This document shows, in pieces, positions 26,769 through 33,887 of a stretch of 64,000 bases of DNA. Source of the DNA: JAAURS01 sp044923475 (GTDB lineage Bacteria > Cyanobacteriota > Cyanobacteriia > Thermosynechococcales > Thermosynechococcaceae); the NCBI RefSeq assembly GCF_044923475.1, contig NZ_CP137338.1, positions 5,704,001 through 5,768,000 of the forward strand. The letters are read 5' to 3'. Both the position numbers and the translations under genes were made by a program. Position 1 is the first letter of the stretch. Each line of letters opens with the position of its first letter. The notes beneath the pieces were generated by a model. It saw only the letters and a list, made by a program, of their open reading frames with translations, ran no database searches and was not told the origin of the DNA.

Positions 26769-26878
26769 TAAAGGTAAGACACTTATAGCACGACTGCTGG
26801 GAGCATTAAAGAAGGAGCGAACGTCGCGCAGCAGAACAGCTTTAATCTCGCGGGCCGATCGAGAATGATGGGAAAATT

Positions 26879-28234
26879 TTAACGATCGCAGATTTTATTG
26901 ATAGACTGCTGACAGTTTCGGCCTGCAATTTTTAGAGCTTCCATGGCTTGGTCGTAATCCGGTTGATTGTTATTGCTGAGGGCAATGTCGGCAGATTTCT
27001 GCAAGTCCGCCAAGGCCGCTTGACGATTGCCCTGGTTGAGCTGGACCACGCCGCGATTGTAGTAAGAAAGCGAGTCGGGGCTGAGCTGAATGGCTTGGGT
27101 GTAGTCGGCGATCGCCCCCTCTGGATTGCCGAGTGCAGATTGCGATAGCCCGCGACCTAAATACGCAGAGCCTAACCGCGCATCCAACTGTATTGCCTGA
27201 CTGAAGTCGGCAACCGCTCCGCTGTAGTCTTGCGTCAGATAGCGAACGCTGCCGCGCAGCGAATAAGCTGCCGCAAATCTAGGGTTGAGCTGCAACGCTC
27301 GCGTAGAGGACCTGAGTGCTGAGGGTAAATCGCCCTGAAGGTATTGGTTCATGGCATCCAGAAAGGCGTCGCTGCTGCCTGGATTGGGCGCATCGACGGT
27401 GGCGATCGCCAGCGGGGCACCCGCAGAAATAGAAGGAGAAGGACTCTTGTTCGGGGAGCTTTGGAGATTCAGAGGCGATCTGCCGCTGTTCTCTGGCCCT
27501 TGGGGCGTTGCGAAGGCAACGGTTTGTCCTGGGGGAGCCTTAGAGCCAACCGCCGCTAAAAAGGAATTGATGGGGATGCCCAGATTGAACCCCGTCTTCA
27601 TAAAAACCCTAGCGTTTAGCTTTTCTAGGGTTTGGGTTTGACCGTCCGCCGCGCCGTGGATGCCCACCAATCGAGCCTCTCGATCGAACACCGGCCCGCC
27701 GCTCATCCCCGGCAAGGTTTTGTTGGTATAGACCAGAGAGTAGCCGCCCGTTTGCGGTTTGCTGGAGAGGGCCGTGAGTTGACCCTCCGTAAAGTTATAG
27801 GTGAGAGCATTAATCGTAGAACCTTGACCTGGAAATCCGGTGACGTAGACGGGCAAGCCTTCTTGAAGGGTGCTGGAATTACCTAAGGCTGCAATGTCGT
27901 ACTTTTCGGGGCTGTTAAATTTGAGCAGCGCTAAATCCAGTCCCGGCAGTTTTTGAACGGTCTGGGCGTGAAGGGGATAGCGTTTACCCGTGACCGTGAC
28001 CGCTTCGTAGCTGCCAGGCGCATCGATGACGTGGCGCGCCGTCAAAATAGTATAGGTGGAGCCATCCTGACGAATTAAAACGCCCGAACCCGTGTCCGAA
28101 CCCTGAATTAAGACCGTGACGCTTTTGGCAATTTGGCCGATTTCAGCCACGCTCTTGGCAGAGACTGCGGGCTGCCAGGCGATCGCCAAAACCAGCACCC
28201 CGGCCCCACCCCAAATTTTGTAGGTTAGCTCCAT
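26879..28234 (-). CDS. exported trypsin-like serine protease with TPR repeats
   Basis: A 451-residue protein: signal peptide (VLVLAIAWQPAVSA, to about 26), then an S1-type protease with the full triad His 68 in TARHVI, Asp 100 in GLDLALLKF and Ser 178 in LPGMSGGPVF. A Pro/Ser-rich linker (about 240-290) leads to TPR repeats (FLDAMNQYLQGDLPSALRSSTRALQLNP, FAAAYSLRGSVRYLTQDYSGAVADFSQAIQLD, LGSAYLGRGLSQSALGNPEGAIADYTQAIQLS and one more). Trypsin-TPR fusions are widespread in cyanobacteria. It probably acts in the periplasm in protein processing or quality control. It could act on the secretion products of the adjacent genes, but there is no direct evidence. Confidence 0.9.
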   Translation of the reverse strand: MELTYKIWGGAGVLVLAIAWQPAVSAKSVAEIGQIAKSVTVLIQGSDTGSGVLIRQDGSTYTILTARHVIDAPGSYEAVTVTGKRYPLHAQTVQKLPGLDLALLKFNSPEKYDIAALGNSSTLQEGLPVYVTGFPGQGSTINALTYNFTEGQLTALSSKPQTGGYSLVYTNKTLPGMSGGPVFDREARLVGIHGAADGQTQTLEKLNARVFMKTGFNLGIPINSFLAAVGSKAPPGQTVAFATPQGPENSGRSPLNLQSSPNKSPSPSISAGAPLAIATVDAPNPGSSDAFLDAMNQYLQGDLPSALRSSTRALQLNPRFAAAYSLRGSVRYLTQDYSGAVADFSQAIQLDARLGSAYLGRGLSQSALGNPEGAIADYTQAIQLSPDSLSYYNRGVVQLNQGNRQAALADLQKSADIALSNNNQPDYDQAMEALKIAGRNCQQSINKICDR

Positions 28235-28499
28235 GACCTTCTCATCAACCTCTTAAGGCAAATTCAAGCCAACTTTAGCAAAGGAATCTTCGCGGTACAA
28301 TTGCATCCGCGAGCTGTCCGGCTCCCCAGGTCGGCCTTTGCAGTATCTGGGTTCCAACCTAGCACTGCCGCTATCTGAGTTGCCACTATTGACCCGAACG
28401 AGCGCGACAAAAGCGGCCCGTGGCGAACGGTTCTGCTCGAAAACAGACAAAGCCCCTCTATCAAGAGTAGAATTTTGGCTGTAGCGCTCTTTTGTCTGA

Positions 28500-29090
28500 A
28501 TGTCCGTTGACCTGTTGCGATCGATTGTTTGGACAGATTATCGTCTGGCTGTTTTGTTTGGCGTCCTCTGTCCCTTGGGCCTAATGGCGTGGGCTATCTA
28601 TAAAAAAGCCAAGCCCATTACGCACCTGCTCGTGATTTACTGGCGCGTTGCAAGCTTGCTAGCCATCTCCGTCTACTTGGCGATCGGTCAAAGCCCCCTC
28701 AGCTTCATCGCTGGCTTTGCAGCGCTGTTATTGATTCCCGTCAGCCTCTGGCTTTGGGTTGACCTCAACGAAGAAATTGAAGATCGGCGCGGCTTGCTGA
28801 AGCTGATGTTCAACGCTTGGCGGTGGGCCATGACGTTGTACTGCGCGATCGCTGCCGTACTTCAGGTGCCCTACCTCCAATGCGCTGGCTCTAAGGCAGC
28901 CTCCAGCGCGCCGCAATGCCAGGTTTGGCTGGAGCCAGCCCTCTTGTTCAAGTCCATGTTCCACGCGGGGACTCGGGCCGAGAAGTTGGGCTTTTTGGCC
29001 ATCATGGCATTGGTCTTTTATGGCTTGTACCTCGGGTACTTCCTGATTTTTAAGCTGACCAAGCAAGGCCGTTCTGCCACTGGATTTTAG
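28500..29090 (+). CDS. DUF3177 membrane protein
   Basis: A 196-residue cyanobacterial membrane protein with about five hydrophobic segments (residues 14-33, 42-60, 66-88, 105-123 and 163-187) and the motif PVSLWLWVDLNEEIEDRRGLLKLMFNAWRW. The family is found in almost all cyanobacteria and has no established function. It is probably first in a short transcript with the two following genes (29-base gap, then an 11-base overlap). Confidence 0.85.
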   Translation: MSVDLLRSIVWTDYRLAVLFGVLCPLGLMAWAIYKKAKPITHLLVIYWRVASLLAISVYLAIGQSPLSFIAGFAALLLIPVSLWLWVDLNEEIEDRRGLLKLMFNAWRWAMTLYCAIAAVLQVPYLQCAGSKAASSAPQCQVWLEPALLFKSMFHAGTRAEKLGFLAIMALVFYGLYLGYFLIFKLTKQGRSATGF

Positions 29091-29119
29091 CGAATTTTAC
29101 TCTTTCACCGCGCTACGCC

Positions 29120-29419
29120 ATGACGCAACCGATCGGTAAAAGACTGGAACAGTATACCCTGGCCCATCCCAAAGAGGTGCTGCTGGTCAAGGCTGAAGTC
29201 GAAGGCGAACCCGACGAAATTAGCATTTTCAAAGGTTTTTCGAGTTCTCTCATGCGTCCGACTGCCTTCGACCCGGACGTGCCCGTTTTACCGGAAGGTG
29301 CGAAAATCCATTCGATCGATCGGCTGCTGAGTCCCTACAATCCGGCGCAGCCCCATTTTATTCAGCAGAACTTAAGCTGGGCAGATTTCTTAGCGCTGCT
29401 AGAATCCGATGGCCTCTAG
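29120..29419 (+). CDS. conserved small cyanobacterial/plastid protein (DUF7734-like)
   Basis: A 99-residue soluble protein: IGKRLEQYTLAHPKEVLLVKAEVEGEPDEISIFKGFSSSLMRPTAFDPDVPVLPEGAKIHSIDRLLSPYNP. Its central KGFSSSLMRPTAFDPDVPVLP is strongly reminiscent of a family kept in cyanobacteria and chloroplasts with no tested role; the DUF number is from memory. It overlaps the start of the solute-binding protein gene by 11 bases, suggesting coupling. Confidence 0.7.
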   Translation: MTQPIGKRLEQYTLAHPKEVLLVKAEVEGEPDEISIFKGFSSSLMRPTAFDPDVPVLPEGAKIHSIDRLLSPYNPAQPHFIQQNLSWADFLALLESDGL

Positions 29420-30260
29420 GATGGGCCGGAGGGCAGACGCTGTGAGGGAAGCGGGTTCTTGGTGCGTCACCGCTCTAAAAGAACTAGCGATCGCCGCTGT
29501 GGCAGGCGCTACCTTGAGTTGCGGCTGCGCGATGCTCGCAGCACCTTCTATTGCGATCGCTGCCCCCCTCGACGCGATTCTCCAGCGGGGACGCTTGGTC
29601 GTGGCCGTGAAGGACAATCTGTATCCCTTGGGCTACCGCGATCGCGATGGTACCCTGCAAGGCTTTGAAATTGCGATCGCCAAACGGCTGGCCCAGGATT
29701 GGTTGGGTTCGGAGCAGGCAGTCGTGCTGCAGCCCGTTTCCAATGCGGAACGGTTGACGGCAGTCGCATCGGGGACGGTAGACCTGGCGATCGCCAATAT
29801 CACCCTCACGCAAAACCGCACGCGCGCGGTCAACTTTAGCGACCCTTACTATCGCAACGGCACGGGTATTCTGACCCAAAGCCCAAGGTGGAACAGCCTT
29901 CAGGCACTCTACCGCCAGACCGTCGCCGTCCTCGAACCGTCCGTCACCCTCCCCTATCTCAAGTCCGCACTGCCCAAAGCCCGACTGACGGGGGTGCGGT
30001 CCTACGCCGCCGGACAACAGCTGCTAGAGGCCGACCGGGTGCGAGCGATGGTGGGCGATCGCATTGTATTGTTCGGTCTGGCTCGTCAAAATCCACGGTA
30101 CCAATTTTTTTCGACCCAACTGACCGTCCAGCCCCTGGCGATCGCTTTTCCCAAAGGCATGCAGTACGAGCCCTTACGCGATCGGTTAAATAATACCCTG
30201 CGGCAATGGCAGCGGGAAGGTTGGCTCGACGCCCAGCGTCAAACTTGGGCATTGCCCTAG
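29409..30260 (+). CDS. extracellular solute-binding protein, amino-acid ABC type (SBP_bac_3)
   Basis: A 283-residue periplasmic binding protein. The signal peptide (IAAVAGATLSCGCAMLAAPSIAIA, to about 51) is unusually long at its N-side, so a later start is possible, though the gene overlap fits ATG 29409. The body has RGRLVVAVKDNLYPLGYRDRDGTLQGFEIAIAKRLAQDWL, SNAERLTAVASGTVDLAIANITLTQNRTRAVNFSDPYY and a second lobe ending LNNTLRQWQREGWLD. The SGTVDLAIANITLTQNR signature is that of polar amino-acid or cystine binding proteins. No permease or ATPase gene is adjacent, so it either serves a transporter encoded elsewhere or has become a sensor. Confidence 0.85.
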   Translation: MASRMGRRADAVREAGSWCVTALKELAIAAVAGATLSCGCAMLAAPSIAIAAPLDAILQRGRLVVAVKDNLYPLGYRDRDGTLQGFEIAIAKRLAQDWLGSEQAVVLQPVSNAERLTAVASGTVDLAIANITLTQNRTRAVNFSDPYYRNGTGILTQSPRWNSLQALYRQTVAVLEPSVTLPYLKSALPKARLTGVRSYAAGQQLLEADRVRAMVGDRIVLFGLARQNPRYQFFSTQLTVQPLAIAFPKGMQYEPLRDRLNNTLRQWQREGWLDAQRQTWALP

Positions 30261-30326
30261 CGCGAGCCCCTAAATTTGATAGGCTGAGACAGGACTCCAT
30301 CGTCATTACAGTAAGCAATCGCAGTT

Positions 30327-30854
30327 ATGGACAACTCTTTAGTCGTTGTATATCTCAGTGTGCTGCTGGTGCTGCTGGGGGCAGCAGGCTGGTTTGTCTT
30401 GCGGCAGGTGTTTAAAACCCGTAAGGCGGAACTGTCCCTCAGTCGCCTGCAAAATCAGCTCGGTCAGGGCAAAGGAACTACCCAAGAGCACTTCGAGCTA
30501 GGCAGTCTCTACCTCAGCAAAAATCTAGCAATCCAGGCCGTTCAGCAGTTTCAGCAGGCGCTCAAAGCCGCAGAGTCGGAAGGCGAATCCAACCTCGCAC
30601 CCATCTATAACGCGATGGGCTATGCCTACTTCATGCAGGAACAATTCGATGTCGCCATTCGGAACTACAAAGAAGCTTTAAAGCTCAAGGCCGACTACGT
30701 GACCGCCCTCAATAACCTGGGTCATGCCTACGAGCGCAAAAACTTAGTCGCCCCAGCGCTCGATGCTTACGAACAGGTTCTCAAGCACGAACCTAAAAAT
30801 GGCATTGCCAAGCGGCGGGTGACGTCTCTGCGCAAACGAGTGGCGATCGCCTAA
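30327..30854 (+). CDS. ycf37: Ycf37-like membrane-anchored TPR protein
   Basis: A 175-residue protein: one N-terminal membrane helix (VVVYLSVLLVLLGAAGWFVL), a short basic stretch, then three TPR units (HFELGSLYLSKNLAIQAVQQFQQALKAA; APIYNAMGYAYFMQEQFDVAIRNYKEALKLK; VTALNNLGHAYERKNLVAPALDAYEQVLKHE). Length and plan match cyanobacterial and algal Ycf37, which helps assemble or stabilise photosystem I at the thylakoid membrane. It is followed by the crr7-like gene after 41 bases. Confidence 0.85.
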   Translation: MDNSLVVVYLSVLLVLLGAAGWFVLRQVFKTRKAELSLSRLQNQLGQGKGTTQEHFELGSLYLSKNLAIQAVQQFQQALKAAESEGESNLAPIYNAMGYAYFMQEQFDVAIRNYKEALKLKADYVTALNNLGHAYERKNLVAPALDAYEQVLKHEPKNGIAKRRVTSLRKRVAIA

Positions 30855-30895
30855 ATCCCCCCAATTCTGTTGCAATAACTTGGGAGATAAAGAGA

Positions 30896-31156
30896 ATGCC
30901 TGATGCCCTCATGTATTTGCCGGAAGATCACTTTGTCGTCCTGGAAACCAGTCAGCCAGAGCAGTTTTTGAGCGCTGCCGAACTCTTCGAAAAATTGAAG
31001 GGCGTCTTGGCGACGCGGCAGCAGGATCTCCCCCCCGATCTCCAAAAATTCCCGACCCTTGACGCTCAAGCGCAGCACCTGATGCAAACGGGCTGCGAGT
31101 TTGATTTGGATTCGGATCGCTATTTACAGTGGTATGTCGTTCGCTTAGAAAAATAA
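30896..31156 (+). CDS. CRR7-like protein (chlororespiratory reduction 7)
   Basis: An 86-residue soluble protein, MPDALMYLPEDHFVVLETSQPEQFLSAAELFEKLK and ending YLQWYVVRLEK. The opening MPDxLMY, the FVVLET stretch and the final WYVVRLEK match CRR7, a factor for accumulation of NDH-1/NDH complexes in plastids, with homologues in cyanobacteria. A GGGAGA site precedes the ATG. Next to ycf37, it suggests a small photosynthetic-complex assembly cluster. Confidence 0.75.
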   Translation: MPDALMYLPEDHFVVLETSQPEQFLSAAELFEKLKGVLATRQQDLPPDLQKFPTLDAQAQHLMQTGCEFDLDSDRYLQWYVVRLEK

Positions 31157-31188
31157 GTTAATGCGCTTAACACAGTGAGGAGGATGCT

Positions 31189-31878
31189 ATGAATACCGCA
31201 CTGCCCGCCCAATATTCTGCCGAGCAAATTGTAGCTTGGCTGCGGGGGTTAGTAACCGTCGCTTGGGCCGATGGCCAGTTTAGCGATACCGAAAAAGCGC
31301 TGATCGACCAGCTCGTCGCGACCGAGCTTGCGCCAGAACTCGGTACAGAGATTTACGAACCAATCGCCCCGGAAGACCTCGCCCGACAGCTCGGCCCCGA
31401 GGCCTCCGTGGGCGAAAATTTTCTGCGTACCGCTGTGATGGTTGCCCTCGCAGACGGCCTTTACTCTACGGCAGAGGATCGACTGCTGGAGGCATTTTGT
31501 CAGGCGCTCGACCTTCAGGTGAGCGCGTTAGAATCCCTGCGGCAGACCTTGGATGGTAAAAAGACCGCAGCAGAAACGGCGGCCCCTGGCTCCGAAGCGA
31601 TCGCCTACCCCCAACAGGGTATGGACGTGCTGCTGCCCGTCCGTCATTGGCTCGACGAATTAGAGATGCACGACCCTCGCGTTGCTCGGTTTCTCTGCAA
31701 GCTCATTCCGCCCCAATGCCCCTTCGAGCGAGACGTGAAGTTATTCGGGCGCAAGGTGGTTCACATTCCGCCCCTATGCAAGCTCAATCCCCTCTACGAG
31801 CAGCTCGTCTATCTGAGGTTTAGAGCGCTGTCCTACCTGGCAGACGACTGCAAAGAAGACGTATCCAAGTATTGTTAG
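31189..31878 (+). CDS. TerB-like domain plus Mo-dependent nitrogenase C-terminal domain protein
   Basis: A 229-residue protein in two parts. Residues about 10-120 are a TerB-type helical bundle (VAWLRGLVTVAWADGQFSDTEKALIDQLV; MVALADGLYSTAEDRLLEAFCQAL). Residues about 150-229 are the domain named for the C-terminus of some Mo-nitrogenase-associated proteins (PVRHWLDELEMHDPRVARFLCKLIPPQCPFERDVKLFGRKVVHIPPLCKLNPLY), with conserved Cys in CKLIPPQC, PPLCKLNP, DDCKEDV and the final KYC. No nitrogenase genes are in the window. It lies 32 bases after the crr7-like gene. The Cys spacing would suit a metal or cluster site, an inference. Confidence 0.85.
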   Translation: MNTALPAQYSAEQIVAWLRGLVTVAWADGQFSDTEKALIDQLVATELAPELGTEIYEPIAPEDLARQLGPEASVGENFLRTAVMVALADGLYSTAEDRLLEAFCQALDLQVSALESLRQTLDGKKTAAETAAPGSEAIAYPQQGMDVLLPVRHWLDELEMHDPRVARFLCKLIPPQCPFERDVKLFGRKVVHIPPLCKLNPLYEQLVYLRFRALSYLADDCKEDVSKYC

Positions 31879-32045
31879 CTATTGTTCGCATTCATCCATT
31901 TCGCCTCGATCTCGACAACCTGCAAAACAATGGGTGTCTGTAAACTTCGCTTCACGTTGCCATAACCTTTTTCCAGTTCAATAGAGCTTTTGCAGGTTTT
32001 AGAAATACGCTGCCGTGGCTCGATCGAGCAGGAGAATAAAAGCCC

Positions 32046-32879
32046 ATGGACCGACTTGCTGGCATGCTGAGCGTCGAACGCATCAAAATTCCCATTCGAG
32101 ATTTACCCGCTCGTTTGGACGGACTGACGCTAGTACAGCTTTCCGATTTCCACTTTGATGGCGTGCGTCTCTCAGTGCAGCTCCTAGAGGAGGCGATCGC
32201 CGCCGCCAATGCAGCCCATCCCGATGCCGTGCTCTTGACGGGCGACTACGTGACGGAAGAACCCCATCCCATTTATGGATTGGCCCAGCACCTTAAATCC
32301 TTAAAGAGCAACTTGGGGACCTATGCCATTCTGGGCAACCACGATCTTTGCCAACCGACCTCTCGGCGCGTCGTGACCCACGCCATGACCGAAGTAGGGA
32401 TTCGAGTTCTATGGGATGAAATTGTCTATCCTTTTGGTGAGGATTTGGCCCTCGTGGGTCTGCGGGACTACTGGTCGCCGCGCTTCAACCCACAACCCGT
32501 CTTGGCTCGGGTACCCGAACGAATCCCTCGAATCGTGCTTTCCCACAACCCCGACAGCGCCAAAACGCTGCAGCAGTGGCGCGTTGACCTGCAGCTATCG
32601 GGCCACACCCACGGAGGAGAAGTGGTTCTTCCGGGCTTTGGCCCTGCGGTTGTGGGGCTGAAGCAGATCCGCAAACACAGCCACAAGTCACTCCATCGGT
32701 GGATGAAGCCTCTCACTAAAAACTGCGACAAAGTCGTCCAAAACTGGGACTGGGCGCAGGGCCTGCATCGAGTTGGCGAGAACGTGCTGTACGTGAATCG
32801 AGGGCTGGGCACCCATTTGCCTGGCAGATTGTTCTGTCCCCCAGAAGTGACCGTGATTGTGCTCCAGGCTTGGTCCTAG
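32046..32879 (+). CDS. calcineurin-like metallophosphoesterase (YkuE type)
   Basis: A 277-residue phosphoesterase with the full dinuclear-metal motif set: LSDFHFDG, LLTGDYVTEE, ILGNHDLC, VLSHNPD and SGHTHGGEVVLPGFG. The order and the closing YVNRGLGTHLPGRLFCPPEVTVI match the YkuE/UDP-diacylglucosamine-hydrolase-like group. There is no signal peptide or membrane helix at the start, so it is probably cytosolic. The substrate is unknown; membrane-lipid intermediates are possible for this group. A strong terminator follows. Confidence 0.9.
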   Translation: MDRLAGMLSVERIKIPIRDLPARLDGLTLVQLSDFHFDGVRLSVQLLEEAIAAANAAHPDAVLLTGDYVTEEPHPIYGLAQHLKSLKSNLGTYAILGNHDLCQPTSRRVVTHAMTEVGIRVLWDEIVYPFGEDLALVGLRDYWSPRFNPQPVLARVPERIPRIVLSHNPDSAKTLQQWRVDLQLSGHTHGGEVVLPGFGPAVVGLKQIRKHSHKSLHRWMKPLTKNCDKVVQNWDWAQGLHRVGENVLYVNRGLGTHLPGRLFCPPEVTVIVLQAWS

Positions 32880-32889
32880 AAAGCCTGAC

Positions 32890-32924
32890 AATCAAAAAAC
32901 CGGGTAAACCCCGGTTTTTTGATT
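32890..32924. terminator. bidirectional rho-independent terminator
   Basis: AATCAAAAAACCGGG (32890-32904) pairs perfectly with 32910-32924 across a TAAAC loop. A CCGGG core bordered by six A on one side and six T on the other works for both strands. It ends the phosphoesterase transcript (rightward) and the apcF transcript (leftward). Confidence 0.95.
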
Positions 32925-32977
32925 CGATAACCGTGCGATGAATGCTTTCGCAAATCTAGCCCGACTTGCGAAAGCCT

Positions 32978-33487
32978 CTAGATATTTTGCTCGCTAAACT
33001 GGCGGCACATGTATTCAAAGGGCTGTGCCACCACGCCTACAGCATCAATGCCCGCAGCACCGACCTGCTCCTGCACGATCGCCTTCATAATTTGAATGCC
33101 CCGTACCGTTGGGCCAATGGGAACGCCCAAGGAATTATAGGTTTCCCGCAGTCCTTCTAGGACTCGCTCGTTGAGTACGTCCATGTCGCCTGCCACCAAG
33201 GCGTAGCTGGCGTAGCGAAGGTAGTAGTCCATATCCCGCAAGCACGCTGCATAGCGACGGGTCGTGTAGGCATTCCCGCCGGGACGAATCAGCTCGGGAT
33301 TTTCATCGAATAGGCGCGAACCAGCGGCTTTGACAATTTGAGCTGCATTTGACGTGATGATAGATGCAGCCTGGATTCTGGCAGTGCCGCTTCCAAAGTA
33401 GGCCTTGAGGGCATCGATCGCATCTCTATCTAAGTAGCGGCCCTTAATGTCATAACTCCCGATGACAGCAGTCACTGCATCCTGCAT
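32978..33487 (-). CDS. apcF: allophycocyanin beta-18-type core subunit
   Basis: A 169-residue phycobiliprotein of the phycobilisome core, carrying one bilin on the Cys of RRYAACLRDMDYYLRYASYAL. It resembles ApcF rather than ApcB in QDAVTAVIGSYDIKGRYLDRDAIDALKAYFGSGTARI, LFDENPELIRPGGNAYTTRRYAACLRDMDYY and GVPIGPTVRGIQIMK. ApcF sits in the terminal emitter disc with ApcE. The frame is open to TTG 33505, but ATG 33487 is taken because GGGAG precedes it and the family begins MQDAV. It is monocistronic, bounded by the shared terminator. Confidence 0.9.
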   Translation of the reverse strand: MQDAVTAVIGSYDIKGRYLDRDAIDALKAYFGSGTARIQAASIITSNAAQIVKAAGSRLFDENPELIRPGGNAYTTRRYAACLRDMDYYLRYASYALVAGDMDVLNERVLEGLRETYNSLGVPIGPTVRGIQIMKAIVQEQVGAAGIDAVGVVAQPFEYMCRQFSEQNI

Positions 33488-33530
33488 GAGTTCTTCTCCC
33501 AACAAAGTTCAGTAATAATTATCGTGGCTT

Positions 33531-33558
33531 ACTATACGGGCTTTCCCCTGGTTTCTAA
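33531..33558 (-). promoter_or_regulatory. possible apcF promoter
   Basis: On the minus strand TTAGAA (33553-33558) and TATAGT (33531-33536) are 16 bases apart, about 45 bases upstream of ATG 33487. The -10 box is good and the -35 box is weak. Confidence 0.35.
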
Positions 33559-33733
33559 TTTTTGCAGATTTAGGTACCTTGCTTCGCAAACTTTGACGCT
33601 TAGATTACAGTACCTCATGCCTCTAAATTCAATACCAGCAAGCATTGCAGCGGTTTATCCCTGCTTTGTCGAAATCGTTAAGAATTGCTGCGCAATTCCA
33701 GCTTTCTTGAAATAAGGCGATGTCTAGACCAAA

Positions 33734-33807
33734 GAATACCGAGTCGTAGGGGCGTAGGGCCTTGCGTCCCTACAGAATATTTTGTAGTTTTTATTTCGGG
33801 CATAGCC
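33734..33807 (-). repeat. 74-bp dispersed palindromic repeat, copy 2
   Basis: An inverted copy of the repeat at 12300-12373, with identical length and end points (GAATACCGAGTCG at its left, CGGGCATAGCC at its right). The hairpin arms have diverged slightly (GTAGGGGCGTA against TGCGTCCCTAC), giving G-U or mismatched pairs. It lies between apcF and glnN. Confidence 0.8.
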
Positions 33808-33815
33808 TTAAAAAA

Positions 33816-33841
33816 GGCGATCGCCGTAAAGGGCGATCGCC
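33816..33841 (-). terminator. HIP1-built terminator of glnN
   Basis: Two copies of the self-complementary decamer GGCGATCGCC (33816-33825 and 33832-33841) form a 10-bp stem with a 6-base loop. On the minus strand the stem is followed by TTTTTT. It lies 47 bases after the glnN stop. Confidence 0.8.
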
Positions 33842-33887
33842 GTGCTTTCCAATTAAACTGGATCGAACTGAGCGATCGATCGGGAGC

